Origin: Juglans regia
Lineage: Eukaryota > Streptophyta > Magnoliopsida > Fagales > Juglandaceae
DNA: 64,000 nt
Direction: 5' to 3'
NCBI RefSeq assembly: GCF_001411555.2
Contig: NC_049907.1
Span: forward strand, 36,757,482 to 36,821,481
Part shown: one piece after another, positions 22,560 through 35,073 of the stretch
Layout: the number at the start of each line of letters is the position of its first letter
Numbering within the stretch: position 1 is the first letter of the stretch
Notes under the pieces: model-generated
What the model was told of the DNA's origin: nothing
Database searches by the model: none
Seen by the model: only the letters and a program-made list of their open reading frames with translations
Translations under genes and position numbers: made by a program

Positions 22560-25260
22560 AAGGATCACATCCTTTAACAGAAGTTTATAGAATCCATTAT
22601 AAATTAATGAAAATAACATTAGAACCACAAGCTCTTATTACCAGTCCAAAAGGATATACATTATTATTACAATCTAGTACACAAAACTCTAGTATACAAA
22701 TTCCTAAACAAATCAATTGGAATCAAATTACTCATCCTAATGAATGACAATTAGAGAATATTACTCCATTACCTAAGATAGAAAATAATTTTAAAGATGA
22801 TCTTAAATATATAGATAAAAAAGCGGACGGAGCAGTCCAAATAGTCTTTCAATCTTTTAGAAGATGTTTTTCACATTATTATTCTCTAGCACCTTCTAGG
22901 TATCATACACTCATATCTGTTCTTACATCAATCTATCGGAATAAATACTAAAATTTTGACACCAAATCTTTTGACACTAGATCCCAGAGTCTAGACACCC
23001 AGATTCAGAGAATTATTCCTGAAAATATTATTGATATACCAATATATATTGTTAGCCATCCTGATAAAGCATCCACCTCTCATAATCCTGAAAAGGAACC
23101 TTCTTCTCCAACATATTTACAAGTAGTTGGAGATGATGCCCACATATATACCTTGAATAAAGAAGAATTTAAAATTAACAAAGAGTATCTCAAACAAGAT
23201 TATATGAAAGAAGAAAAAATAGTCACAAAAGATTAATATTTTTATCAACTTTTACAAAAATAGAAAGAGATTATATTCAAGAAAAATATTACGAGAATTT
23301 AGAAAAAATACAAATTAATATACCTTTCTTTAAATGGTTTGAGATATATAAATTAAATTAATTGTCTACCATAAACAGGACTACTAACCAATGGATTAAA
23401 GGAGAGAATAATCAAATTATTTATGAAAAATACTCCCATTTTGAAGTCATCAAGTTCAATCAGAGAAATACTCAAATTTTAGTTTCAGCAATAAAAAAAA
23501 CATAATATTACAAACACAGATAAAAATCTTGATAATATAATCCAACAAAACAATTATACAGATTTATATTTAAAAACCATGGGTAAACAATTAGAAAAAA
23601 TTGAAGCTCAAATATCTCCTATAAAACCCACTATTAAAGAAGTAAAAGAAACTCATTTATTTGTTCCCCATGAGATTCTATCTCATTTAAAAAGTATTTT
23701 TTCCAAAAACAAAAATGATTTATTAGAACAAATCTCTAGTAAATTAAAAAAATTAACTATTAGTAATGCTGCATCTACCTCATATTAATGTATTAAACAA
23801 GACAGACTCACATGTAATATCTGACTTTGAAATTAGTAATATTGAAAACCAATTTAAAAATCTAGATTTACAAGTAAATAAGATTAGAGGAGATCATGTT
23901 AATAGTTTTTCAGCTAGAGATTCTAAATATCATGTTTCTATTACTCGTAATTAGTATCTAAGGCCTACTCCACCGGATATGCAATTTGAAGAAAGAGAAC
24001 ATATAGTAAGATCTACTTTTTCACCATATGTATTATATGAATAGAATATAGATGGATTATTTGAGTATGAAATATTAAATCATTTCCAATAAATGATTAT
24101 GGTTGCTAACGTTTACAAAAGTCATAGAAAAATTGATCATCAAGTAGCACATAATATTATCATAGGGTTTACTGGCCAATTAAAAAGTTGTGGGATCATT
24201 ATCTTTCATATGAATAAGGGTCACAAATATTAACTGCATATAAATATGATAAAAATATGTAAGTGATTAAAATAGAAAACGATTTACCTTTAGAAGATGT
24301 TGTAAATACATTAATATATGCATTAACTAAACACTTTATTGGTGATCATGTTCAATTCAAGGAAAAAATTAGTGATTTATTGATTAATTTAAAATGCCCT
24401 CAATTATTTGATTTCTGTTGGTATGAAAATGTATTTCTAACTAAAGTTATGATTGGAAATAATTGCCAACAGCCATACTGGAAGGAAAAATTCATAGCCG
24501 GACTTCCATATTACTTCACCCAAAAGGTACGAGAATTATTATCAAAATCAGATGGTACCATTGACTTTCATAATCTCACATATGATGATATAATAAGTAA
24601 TATTAATAGAACTGGATTAACTATGTGCAATAATTTAAGATTAAAAAAGCAAATAGAGAAAGAAAATAAAATTAAAAGAAGAGTTCTGCTAGGGCTACTG
24701 AAAAAGTAGCCCGAAGCAGTTCACCGAATAGTTGATTTCATTTTTTTCATTTTTTTTCATGTATTTTTTAATCATCATAAGCATTTTTTAAAAAAATAAA
24801 AAATTTACAATATCATTAAAAAAACACTTACTTAATCACTAAGTAAAAAAAAAAAAAAAAACATTTGGGACACTTTTTGGGTCCTGAATTCGGGACCCAA
24901 AGCATTTCTGTTAAAAGAATCAAGTTTTTCAGAGCAATATTCTGATAGTGAATCCGAAGAAGATGAAATACAGATTTACAATTATCTAGATAAGGATAAT
25001 TGTATTTGTAATAAAACCATTGATGTACTTTCAAAACAAGAAGATATTATGTTATAATTAATAGCCAAAATTTGTAACCCTCAAGAGAGAAAAAATTACT
25101 TAGAAAAGTTAAAAGATACTTTTAATAATAAAAATGCTTTGGTAACGTCATCCTCAACACCTTAAAATTTTTTAGAAATAATATGAAGATTTAAAATAAA
25201 TAAACAGAAAATTACGATGCAAGATATACAATAAGAAATCAATGAGATAAAATAAGAGAT
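22553..25260 (+). pseudogene. Endogenous pararetrovirus: movement-protein end and coat-protein region (copy B), MITE-interrupted
   Basis: Open to 22744 as the C-terminal part of the movement protein (EVYRIHYKLMKITLEPQAL). It is followed by a variable linker and the coat-protein region (about 23000-25160). Visible blocks are the coiled, Lys-rich stretch at 23580-23950, the stretch ENDLPLEDVVNTLIYALTKH and the capsid core motif KEKFIAGLPYYFTQKVREL (about 24490-24545). Stops break it at 22745, 23237, 23788, 23952 and elsewhere. Compared with copy C, about 400 bp including the zinc knuckle are missing at the point where the MITE now sits. The remaining acidic region resumes at about 24920. Confidence 0.75.
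24672..24919. mobile_element. Mutator-like MITE inside viral coat region
   Basis: A 230-bp element (24681-24910) is flanked by identical 9-bp duplications TTAAAAGAA (24672-24680 and 24911-24919), the length typical of Mutator-like elements. Ends GAGTTCTGCT and, inverted, CAGAAATGCT share the AGnnnTGCT pattern. Each end has a hairpin just inside (GGGCTACTGAAAAAGTAGCCC-like at the left and GGGTCCTGAATTCGGGACCC at the right). It is related to the element in intron 7 of the HAD gene. It inserted after the virus had integrated. Confidence 0.85.
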
Positions 25261-25267
25261 TAGAAAT

Positions 25268-25880
25268 TTGAAAGTATCCAATCTTAAATTAGAAGTTTCA
25301 AATGAACAATTATTACAAGAAATTATATTATTAAAAATAGAGAAAAACGGAAATAGATTTTATGATAAAAAATATAATAAAGAACAAGTAGAGTATTTAT
25401 CATTAGTTATAAAAGATGAAACAGACAATTTCATTAAAATCTTTAATAAGATAAATTTTAAAAAATGGTATGCTGAAGTAACAATTTCAATTAACCAAGA
25501 ATTTTCTTTCATTACAATTGCCCTATTAGATACAATAACAGATTTAAATTGTATAAAAGATGGATTAATGCCTTCTAAATATTTTGAAAAAAATAAAAGA
25601 AACAGTATCCCAAGCCAATGGAACAAAATAAAATATAAATTATAAATTATCTAATGCACATATCTGTAATAATGGAATTTGTTTTAAAACAACATTCATT
25701 TTAGTAAAAAATATTAATACTAAAGTAATATTAGGAAATCTCTTCCTTACCCTACTTTATCCTTTCTCTATAACAGAAGAAAAAATTTTTACTAAAATAT
25801 TTGGACAAGAAATTGAATTTAAATTCTTGTTTCCCCTTGTATTAAAATAAATTAACTCTTTAAAAGAAGTATCATTAACT
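25268..25880 (+). pseudogene. Endogenous pararetrovirus: aspartic protease region (copy B)
   Basis: A Lys/Glu-rich linker precedes a retroviral-type aspartic protease: IALLDTITDLNCI, where the usual D-T-G triplet reads D-T-I, then GLMPSKYFEK and, after a frame change near 25645, the flap/C-terminal part with NTKVILGN. The active-site Gly is lost, so it would be inactive even apart from the breaks. Confidence 0.7.
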
Positions 25881-26039
25881 AGATAAATTAATTATTTAAC
25901 AAAAAACATAATTAAAATAAAGGAGAAACAAATAAGCTTCTTCAAACAAGAATTAAAATATAAAAGAATTCAAGAACAATTAAAAGACTCATTATTAACC
26001 CAAAAAATTGATAATTTTAAAGTTATAATTAAAAATGAA

Positions 26040-27390
26040 GTATGCTCAAACTTATCCAATGCTTTCTGGAATAGAAAACAACATATAGTTGAATTACTCT
26101 ATGAAAAAGAATTTTTTGAGAAAATTATTTCAACTAAAGCTAGATCAATTCAAATGAATAATGAATTATTAGAATTCTGTAAAAAAAAAAAATTAATGAT
26201 TTACTAACAAAATGATTAATTTGGAAAAGTAAATCACCATGGAGTTGTGTTGTCTTTTATGTTAAAAAATAGACAGAATTAGAAAGGAGAGTTCCTCGTC
26301 TAGTCATCAATTATAAATCTTTGAATGAAGTACTACAATGAATTAGATACTCAATTCCTAATAAAAAAGATTTATTATCATGATTATTTAACGGCACGAT
26401 ATTTTCAAAGTTTGACATGAAAGTGAATTTTGATAAATCCAAATTGCTGAAAAAGAACCGTTGTAAAACGACATTCACAGTACAATTTGGACATTATGAA
26501 TGAAACGTCATGCCATTTGAATTAAAAAATGCACCTAGTGAATTTCAAAATATTATGAATGAAATATTTACCTCTTTCACTCATTTTTCAATAGTTTATA
26601 TTAATAATGTATTAATATTCTCCTCATTTATTGAACAACATTGGAAACATTTAAAGTTATTTCACTACCAAAAATAAATAGTCGTTTCAACACCAAAAAT
26701 AAAGTTATTTCAAGACAAAATTAGATTTCTTGGACATGATATTTATCAAGGAACTATTACACCAATTAGTAGAGCAATATAATTTGTTGATAAATTTTCA
26801 GATGAAATAAAATATAAGAATCAACTATAGATATTTTTAGGGAGTCTCAACTATGTTACAGATTTTTATCAATCTCTCAGGCCATTATGTAAACCATTAT
26901 TTGATATTATAAAACAAATTAAGGCTTATGTTAAGAAATTACCATGCGTAGGACTTCTATCTCCTCATACTTTTAAAATTGTTAAAACAGATGCATCTGA
27001 TCTTGGATATGGAGGAATTATGAAACAAAAATTATCAACTGATTTAGAACAGATTGTTCAATTCCATTCAGGATGTTAGAATCCTGCCCTAAAGAGTTAT
27101 AATACTATTAAAAAAAAAAATTTAGCTATTGTATTATGTATTTCCAAATTTCAAGATGATTTGCTGAATCAAAAGTTTTTACTTTGAATAAATTGTAAAT
27201 CAATTAGGAAGTGTTAATTAAATATGTGAAAAACTTGGCTGCTAAGTAAATATTTGCTAAATGACAAGATATATTAAGTATTTTTTATTTTGATATTGAA
27301 CATATTAAATAAGAATCTAATTCTCTTCCTGATTTTCTATCCCGAGAATTCTTACAGGGAAAATCATGTCAACCTCAAAGTCAAAAGTAA
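26040..27390 (+). pseudogene. Endogenous pararetrovirus: reverse transcriptase and RNase H (copy B)
   Basis: RT blocks in order: the nucleotide-binding FSKFDMK (about 26407), FGHYE, a catalytic box read as YINN at 26597-26608 where YIDD is expected, and a thumb region. RNase H follows with TDASDLGYGG (about 26989) and the end DFLSREFLQG. Stops and frame changes occur throughout (e.g. 26340, 26383, 26503). The polyprotein frame ends with TAA at 27388-27390, overlapping the next ORF's ATG (27366) by 25 bases. Both catalytic Asp residues of the polymerase box are mutated to Asn. Confidence 0.8.
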
Positions 27391-28731
27391 AGTCCAAATC
27401 TTCCTACGCACAACCACCATCTCCTCCCTATCCTTCACCTTATCCTTCTGCAACTCCAAAACCATATACGGTATTGGGGTCATTACCACAAAAAATTAGA
27501 CCATCTTACAATTCATTTTCACCATTAGCCTCTCTAAAATTACCAACCTACTCCAAAGCTGTTTCCTCTTATTCCCCTTCTCCTTCCCAAATTATTAATC
27601 CTCCATTATTATCGCAGTCTTCTTCATCTCCTATTATCATCAAATCTAATTGGCACAAAGTCTTTCTCATCGAATCTAAAATTCAACACTTGTCTGACCC
27701 TCAAAGACTACTTGATACCTTTCTTTTACCAGACTGTCATTATGTTTCGTAAAATATTAAGAAAACCCAGCATTTTTATGAATTCATATTAGTAGACAAC
27801 GACTCAATTATTCTCTTTGAAATTTCTTGTTCTCTTCAAACTCAAATTTCTCCACTAGCATCTCCAATTATTGATTTTCATAAATTTACCATTAAACAGG
27901 TTCTCACTTTGAAACAATGGAGAAAAAATTCCTGTTTAACAAGAAAATTCTCTCATCCTTATGATCCGTCTTATTATGATTATTATGATTACCAGCAAGT
28001 ATGAACAAAAATATTTCTAAAACAAAATAAAATTTTTTGTCATTCGTGATTTTTTCATTTTGACAAATTACAAGAAATCAACACACTCTCGAAATGGTTC
28101 TCACGATGGTGGAAATATTACAGACCTGAACATCTTCTCATTCCTTCTTCCCCTCTAGGAGAGTCTTCGGATTTTTAATTCACAAGATGACAGTCCACCA
28201 GCATTAAACCATTGTTCACCACTTCTGCTCTTCTTTCTCTAAACAAAATTAAATTGGATTATAAAATAGAAATACATCATCAAACCTCATCCCTATATCA
28301 AAACCATTATGTTTCTAGCCCGCAAAATTTCTATCAAATGATGAAAAAAATACAATTATGATCATGTCTTAAAGATGTTTTCAAAAGTTACCAAAACTCC
28401 AAAAGTTCTAGTCTAACAGAACGAATTTCAAGCACAATTAGCATTCATTACCAAAAAGAAGGATTTGAAAAAATTAGTCGAAACAATGTTACAACTTTCA
28501 GACAGTGACGATGAAGAAGAAGCACAACATTTTGCCAGATTAACTTCATTACAGTAACCTGCATTATCACCAGCTCATCAGGCATCTCCTTCTCAATAGG
28601 CCTCTCATTCTCAGGGTAACCAAGCCGCCTCTCCTATTCAAGATTACTCACCCTACCATCCAGTACATCTGATGGATTCCCAAGACCCATTTGAACTGGA
28701 ATTAGCAAATTATGACCTTCAAATTATGTGA
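27366..28731 (+). pseudogene. Endogenous pararetrovirus: second ORF, proline/serine-rich start, function unknown
   Basis: ATG at 27366 opens 128 residues with a Pro/Ser/Tyr-rich N-terminus (PPSPPYPSPYPSATPKPY) and then a more conserved-looking part (IKSNWHKVFLIESKIQHLSD). A TAA follows at 27750. The same protein path continues with further stops (a basic/aromatic block KWFSRWWKYYRPEHLL near 28100, an acidic block DSDDEEEAQHF near 28505) to a TGA at 28729-28731. Florendoviruses are described as having a second ORF of unknown function after the polyprotein, and the position here fits. I do not recognise a domain. The overlap with the polyprotein end suggests linked expression. Confidence 0.6.
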
Positions 28732-28999
28732 TTCCAGAAGATTACTACTTTCTCAATTAGTCAAAATAATAGATGGAAGTTGGCAAGAATATTATCTTCC
28801 CAGAAGATTATTATTCATGTCAGATTATTGTCCATAAAAACAACAAATGACTTTGTACATACTAGTTTATGTGTCCTGTGCTGTGTTAGTTTGTTTTTAG
28901 TGACGGCTGATACTGTTCTTGTTTTTAGTGTCGGCTGGTACTGTTTATGTATTATTAGAATATCACTGTTTTGTACTATTCTAGTGTCTATATAAAGGG
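28732..28999 (+). promoter_or_regulatory. Viral promoter, direct orientation
   Basis: TATATAAAG at 28989-28997. The upstream 250 bp match the inverted block at 20580-20830 and contain repeated TTTTTAGTG(A/T)CGGCTG(A/G)TACTG units (about 28895 and 28921). Expected role: the pregenomic RNA promoter. Confidence 0.7.
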
Positions 29000-29335
29000 G
29001 TTCGCAAAGGAAGAAGGGTATTCAAAATTCCTCATTTGAAGCCTCTTCCTCTCTTGCCCAAACCTCTCCACTCTAGTCCTCCTCACTTTGTAAATCTTCA
29101 TTTTCTCATGTCTTCTGCTTCCAACTCCTTTGAGAATTAGTCTCATTGTAAGTATTATGTTTTTAATGAAAAAGTTTATTTTGTATATATTTTCTATATT
29201 ATTTACTTCTTCATGCATATGGTCGGTTATACCGCTTGCTCTATTTACGATCATGCATATGGTCAGTTTTACTGCCTATTATTGTTTTAATATTATACTA
29301 TTATTACTATCTATTATTATAACCTGAATAACAAA
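29000..29335 (+). other. Viral transcript start / terminal-repeat and 3' region
   Basis: A pyrimidine-rich leader (cctcttcctctcttgcccaaacc) is followed by 'cattgtaagtattatg' and a T-rich end containing two 'tcatgcatatggtc(a/g)gttntac(c/t)gc' units (about 29211 and 29251). The same end follows the second viral copy at 33795, consistent with the RNA 3' end region. Confidence 0.55.
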
Positions 29336-29339
29336 TACT

Positions 29340-29528
29340 TAATATAACTTGCAATCTAACAAATATTTGCTTAGCAAATATAACTACAATATATAGTTAT
29401 TTATTTAATACAACATATATAATATACTATATATTATATAATATATAATATATTTATATTTATAATCTTACTATATATACTATTACAATATTATATCATA
29501 ACTATATTTATATATTTAGGATATAATT
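29340..29528. repeat. AT-rich spacer between the two viral copies
   Basis: Almost pure A/T with ATATAATATA units, similar in character to 17881-18485 and 33893-33965. No coding content. Confidence 0.7.
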
Positions 29529-29530
29529 TG

Positions 29531-31600
29531 AATTTAAAATACACCTCGAGTAAATAAGAATTTAAAATTAACAAAAAATATCTCAAATAAGATTATATGA
29601 AAAAAGAAAATAGTCACAAAAGATTAGTAATTTTCTTAACTCTTACAAAAATAGAAAGATATTATATTCAAGAGAAATATTATAAGTATATAGAAAAAAT
29701 ATAGATTAATATACATTTATTTACATAGTGTGAGATCTATAAATCAAATCAATTGTCTACCATAAATAGGACTACTAATCAATGGATTAAAGAATAAAAT
29801 AATAAAATTGTTTGTGAAGAATACCCCATTTTGTAGCCATCAAGTTCAATCAAAGAAATACTCAAATATTGGTTTCACCAATAAAAAAATAATAATAATA
29901 CAATAGAAGGTAAAAACACTGATAATATAATCTAACAAAACAATTACACCAATTTATATCTAAAAACTATGAGTAAACAATTAGAAAGAATTGAAACTCA
30001 AATATCTCTTATTAATCCTACTATTAAAGAAGCAAAAGAAACACATCTATTTGTTCCCCATTAAATCTCATCTCATTTAAAAACTATTTTTTCTAAAAAT
30101 AAAAATGATTAATTAGAACAAATCTTTAATAAATTAGAAAAATTAACTATTAGTAATGCCGCATCTATCTCAAAACAACCCCATATTAATGTATTAAGTA
30201 AGAGAGACTCATCTGTATTATCTGATTCTGAAATTAGTAATATTGAAAACCAATTTAAAAATCTAGATTTACAAGTAAATAAGATTAGAGGAGATCATGT
30301 TAATAGTTTTTCAGCTAGAGATTCTAAACATCATGTTTCTATTACTCGTAATTAGTATCTGAGGCCTACTCCACCGGATATGCAATTTGAAGAAAGAGAA
30401 CATATAGTAAGATCTACTTTTTCACCATATGTATTATATGAATAGAATATAGATGGATTATCTGAGTATGAAATATTAAATCATTTCTAATAGATGATTA
30501 TGGTTGCTAACGTTTACAAAAGTAATATAAAAACTGATCACCAAGTAGTACATATTATTGTTACAGGTTTTACTAGCTAATTTAAGGGCTAGTGGGATCA
30601 TTATCTTTAAAATGAACAAAAGACACAAATATTAATTGCATACAAACATGATGAAAACACGCAAAATGATTAAAACAGAAAATGATTTACCGTTAGAAGA
30701 TGCTGTAAATACTTTAATATATGTATCAATCAAACACTTTGTTGATAATCCTGTTCAATTCAAAGAAAGAACCAGTGATTTGTTGATTAATTTAAGATGT
30801 CCTAAATTATTTGATTTTCTGTAGTATAAAGATGTATTTCTAAGTAAAGTTATGATCAGAAATGACTGCGAACAACCATATTGGAAGGAAAAGTTCATAG
30901 CCGGACTTCCATATTACTTCGCCCAAAATGTATGAGGATCATTAGTAAAATCAGACGATACTATTGATTTTAATAATCTTATATATGGTGACATAATAAC
31001 TACTATTAACAGAACAGACTTAATTATCTGTAATGATTTAAAATTAAAAAATAGATGGATAAAGAAAAAAAATTTGCTAAAAAAGAATTAGGTACCTATT
31101 GTGAACAGTTTGATTATACTCCATTATTAGCCCATTCAAGAAGACATAAAAAAAGAAAAAGAATTTATAAGAATTATCTTAACAAAAAGGGAAAATATAA
31201 AAAATCAGATAAAACAACAAAAGATAAAAAAAATATAAAATAAACCAATAAAAAATCCTAAAAAGACTAATAAAAAGAAAAAATAAATTGTTTGTTATAA
31301 ATGTGGAAGAGTTGGACATTATAAATCAAATTGTAAAATCAAACAACAGATTAATGAATTAGATATATCTGAAACAATAAGAGAAAAAATATTAAACATT
31401 TTTATAACACACATAGGTGAAGAGGAAGAAAGCTCTTTAGAAGAAGAAGAAATCTATCAATTAAAATAATTAAGCTTTTTTGAGCAATCTTCTGATAGTG
31501 AATATGAAGAAGATGAGGTACAAGTCTGTAATTGTTTAGATAAGAATAATGGTATTTATAATAAAATTGTTAATGTACTTTCAAAATAAAAAGATATTAT
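29531..31600 (+). pseudogene. Endogenous pararetrovirus: coat-protein region (copy C)
   Basis: Starts within the coat region (no movement protein) and parallels copy B with many stops. It keeps parts that copy B has lost: the Lys-rich stretch and a CCHC zinc knuckle CYKCGRVGHYKSNC (31293-31334), followed by an acidic EEEESSLEEEE-like region. The capsid core (KEKFIAGLPYYF) is at about 30887. The zinc knuckle after the capsid core is typical of caulimovirid coat proteins and binds nucleic acid. Confidence 0.8.
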
Positions 31601-31739
31601 ATTAGAATTAACAGACAAAATTAGTGATCCCCAGAAAAGAAAAGATTACATAGAAAAATTAAAAGATACTTTTAATAGTCAAAACACTTTAGTAATATCT
31701 TCAGCACTTTACAATTTTTCAGAGATAATAGAAAGATTT

Positions 31740-32430
31740 AAAATAAAAAAATAAAAAATTATAATACAAGATCTACAGCAAGAAATTAATGAAATAAAAC
31801 AAGAAATTTGAAATTTGAAAATATCCAATCTTAAAAAACTAGAAATTTCAAATGAACAATTAATACAAGAAATTATATTTTTAAAAATAGATAAAAACAT
31901 AAAAAAATTCTTATAATAAAGAACAAGAAGATTGTTCAACAATAGTTATAAAAGACGAAACAAACAATTTCATTAATATTCATGATAAGATAAATTTTTA
32001 GAAATTGTATCCTAAAGTAACGGTCTCTATTAATCAAGATTTTTTTTTTTTTTTTACCATAATTGCCCTATTAGACATAGGAGTAGATTTAAATTATATA
32101 CAATAAGGATTAATACCTTCTAAATATTTTGAAAAAATAAAAGAGATATCTTCATAGGCTAATAGAACAAAATTAAATATAAATTATAAATTATCTAATG
32201 CACATATTTGTAATAATGGAATTTATTTTAAAAATAACATTTATTTTAGTAAAAAATATTAACACTAAAGTAATATTAGGAAATCCATTACTTGCCTTAC
32301 TTTACTCTTTCTCTGTAACAGAAGAAGAATCTCTACAAAAATACTTAGACAAAAAATTCAATTTAAATTCTTATTTCTCACTATATCAAAAGAAATTAAC
32401 TCTTTAAATGAAGTTTAATTAACCAGAGAA
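31740..32430 (+). pseudogene. Endogenous pararetrovirus: protease region (copy C)
   Basis: The protease block reads IALLDIGVDLN (about 32065), i.e. D-I-G instead of D-T-G, followed by GLIPSKYFEK and, after breaks, NTKVILGNPLLALLYSF. A T-run at 32041-32054 sits just before the active site. It is inactive, like copy B, but with a different active-site change. Confidence 0.7.
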
Positions 32431-32439
32431 ATTAATTTT

Positions 32440-33790
32440 TAAAAAAAAATAGGATTAAAAGAAAGGAAAAACATATAACCTTCCTAAAACAAGAATTAAA
32501 ATATAAAATAATCTAAGCACAATCAAAAGATCCGTTACTAACTCAAAAAATTGATAACTTTAAAATTATAATGAAAATGAAGTATGCTCTAACCTATTTA
32601 ATATTTTTTCGAATATAAAACAACATATATTCGAATTCCCTTATCAAAAAAAATTTTTTGAAAAGAATATTCCGACTAAAGTTAGGCCAATTTAAATGAA
32701 TAATAAATTATTATAATTCTGTAAAAAAGAAATTAATGATTTATTAACAAAAGAATTAATTCGGAAAAGTAAGTCACCAATGAGTTGTGATGCCTTTTAT
32801 GTTAAAAAACAGTCAAAATTAGAAAGATGAATCTCTCGGCTAGTTATCAATTATAAACCTTTAAATAAATTATTACACTGGATTAGATACCAAATTCCTA
32901 ATAAAAAAAGACTTATTATCCCGACAATATAATGTTATGGTATTTTCAAAATTTGACATGAAGAGTGGATTTTGACAATTTCAAATTGCTGAAAAAGACC
33001 GATATAAAATAGCATTCACAGTTCCATTTGGACATTATGAATGGAATGTTATGTCATTTGGGTTAAAAAATGCTCCTAGTAAATTTCAAAATATTATGAA
33101 TGAAATATTTACTCATTTTACTCATTTTCCAATAGTTTATATAGATGATGTGTATTAACATTTTCCTCATCTATTGAAAACATTGAAAACATCTAAATAC
33201 TTTTGTCCAAATTATTAAGCAAAATGGATTAGTTGTTTCATCACCAAAAATCAGATTTTTATCAATCTCTCGGGCCATTATGTAAGCCATTATTTAAAAA
33301 ACTAAAAAAGAATCCACCTCTATGGACAAAAAAATATACAAATATTATAAAATAAATTAAGGCTCAAGTTAAGAAATTACCATGTCTACGACTCCTATCT
33401 CCTCATACTTTAAAAATTGTTGAAACAGATGCCTCTGATCTTGATTATGGAGAACTTATGAAACAAAAATTATCAACGGATTCGGAACAGATTGTTTGAT
33501 ACCATTCAGAATGTTGGAATCCTGCCCAAAAGAATTATAGTACTATAAAAAATGAGATTTTAGCTATTGTATTATGTATTTCTAAATTTCATGATGATTT
33601 GTTGAATCAAAAGTTGTTATTTAGAATAAATTATAAATCAGCCAAGGAAGTTTTGATTAAAGATGTGAAAAATATGGCTGGTAAACAAATATTTGTTAGA
33701 TGACATGCTATATTAAGTATTTTTTATTTTGATATTTGAACGTATTAAAGGAGAATCTAATTCTCTTCCTGATTTTCTATCCCGAGAATT
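32440..33790 (+). pseudogene. Endogenous pararetrovirus: reverse transcriptase and RNase H (copy C), internal deletion
   Basis: RT blocks FSKFDMK (about 32948) and an intact catalytic box YIDD at 33138-33149, followed at once by a frame change. Relative to copy B, roughly 160 bp of the RT thumb/connection are deleted at about 33250. RNase H (DASDLDYGE, about 33431) and the end DFLSREL are present. The sequence then joins directly to the viral 3' end at 33791, so ORF2 and the promoter (27360-29145 in copy B) are absent here. Confidence 0.78.
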
Positions 33791-33895
33791 ATTCTCTTTG
33801 TAAGTATTATGTCTAATAAAGTTGATTTTGTAAATATTTTCTATCTTATTTATTTTCTCATGCATATGGTCGGTTATACCACCTATATATTTATA
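33791..33895 (+). other. Viral 3' end region of copy C
   Basis: 'ttgtaagtattatg' then AATAAA (33815-33820) and 'ctcatgcatatggtcggttatacc', matching 29145-29235. AT-rich DNA follows to about 33965. Confidence 0.6.
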
Positions 33896-33965
33896 TACTA
33901 TAAATATATAATATATATTAATATATATAGAAATAAATTATAACACATACTGTAGATATTATACT

Positions 33966-35073
33966 ATAATAAAACATTTAGTAAGATGCATTCGAACTGT
34001 ATGACCTAGCGTTTGAATGCTATATTAGCGATTGAATGTTTTTAGCCATAAAGAAGCATGTTCGAATGATTTTTAGGATTTTTTGCACCTCTTGAAATTA
34101 TGGCGGGAATGTCTCCCGCCAATCCTTGTGCAGCGAAATTACATTCTAATGGTACTTTATTACAGTTCAAATGATGGCACGAAAATTTATCAAGTGGGAA
34201 AACTTGGGCATTGAATTTATTTTTACGTTCGAATGTGTAATATTTACGTTGAAATGGTTAACAACTTAAGAGGGCGAGCAGGAGACAACTTTTTTCACCT
34301 TAATAAGAGAAGTTTTAAATGGAACAACAACGTTTCGTGCCAGGAAATTTATTACAACGACATTTTTCACCATAATAACGTTAAAAATTATGCCCCCACT
34401 TAAATACCCCACAACACCTCTCAACGCCGCATATTACTTTTTCATCCCTTATTCTCCTTCAACTCATTGCCGCACTCCCTCATTCTTCTTTGCACACTCC
34501 TACATTCTTCTCCCCTTTTGATTAAAGAGAGACAAATAGTGAGATAGATATAGAAATAGAGTGAGTTAGATTGAACTCACATTAGAGAGAGGGTTGCACA
34601 CGTATTTTTTGAAGGTATGTTCTTTGTTAGATATCTATGCACAATTAACTCATCTTCTTCACTGCACATGAATTTTATTTATACTGATTTTATTGTTTGT
34701 CTACATATTGTGTAGGTGTTTTATTGTGTATTGAGTTGTTTGGAATTGTATTGAAAGTAAATTCATGTTTTTTAGCTTATAGTTTACTCATATAATTTAT
34801 GTATTTGTGTGCTTGTTTCTATTGTGCATGATTTGTGAGGTTGTGTTTGAGGATTGTATTTCTTGATGTTGTTCTAGGTTTGCAACTGAAATCTGGGTTG
34901 AATCCGTTCGAGCAGTGCATGTTACCATTCGAACGATAATGTTGCGTTTGAACATAAGTTTTATAAGTTCGAATGTTAACTTGCATTAATACATATTACA
35001 CATAGCAAATATACTTATAAAAAATACATATTTACAAGAATGTATTTACAAAAAAAATCATTGAATACATAAA
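33966..35073 (+). other. Interior of CACTA-like element: motif clusters and candidate gene leader
   Basis: TTCGAA/CGTTCGAA-type motifs recur at 33985-34260 and 34890-34980. Between them, 34380-34620 resembles a plant promoter/5' leader (CTTAAATACCCC, pyrimidine-rich stretch, then GAAGGTATG as a possible donor at about 34611). This could be the first non-coding exon of the transposase gene at 36 kb. No coding exon was recognised here. Confidence 0.35.

Noticed and set aside
24263..24709. 148-codon open frame in the viral coat region as a possible domesticated host gene.
   Set aside because: It is only a piece of a larger broken coat-protein path, ends within the MITE, and lacks conserved flanking parts.
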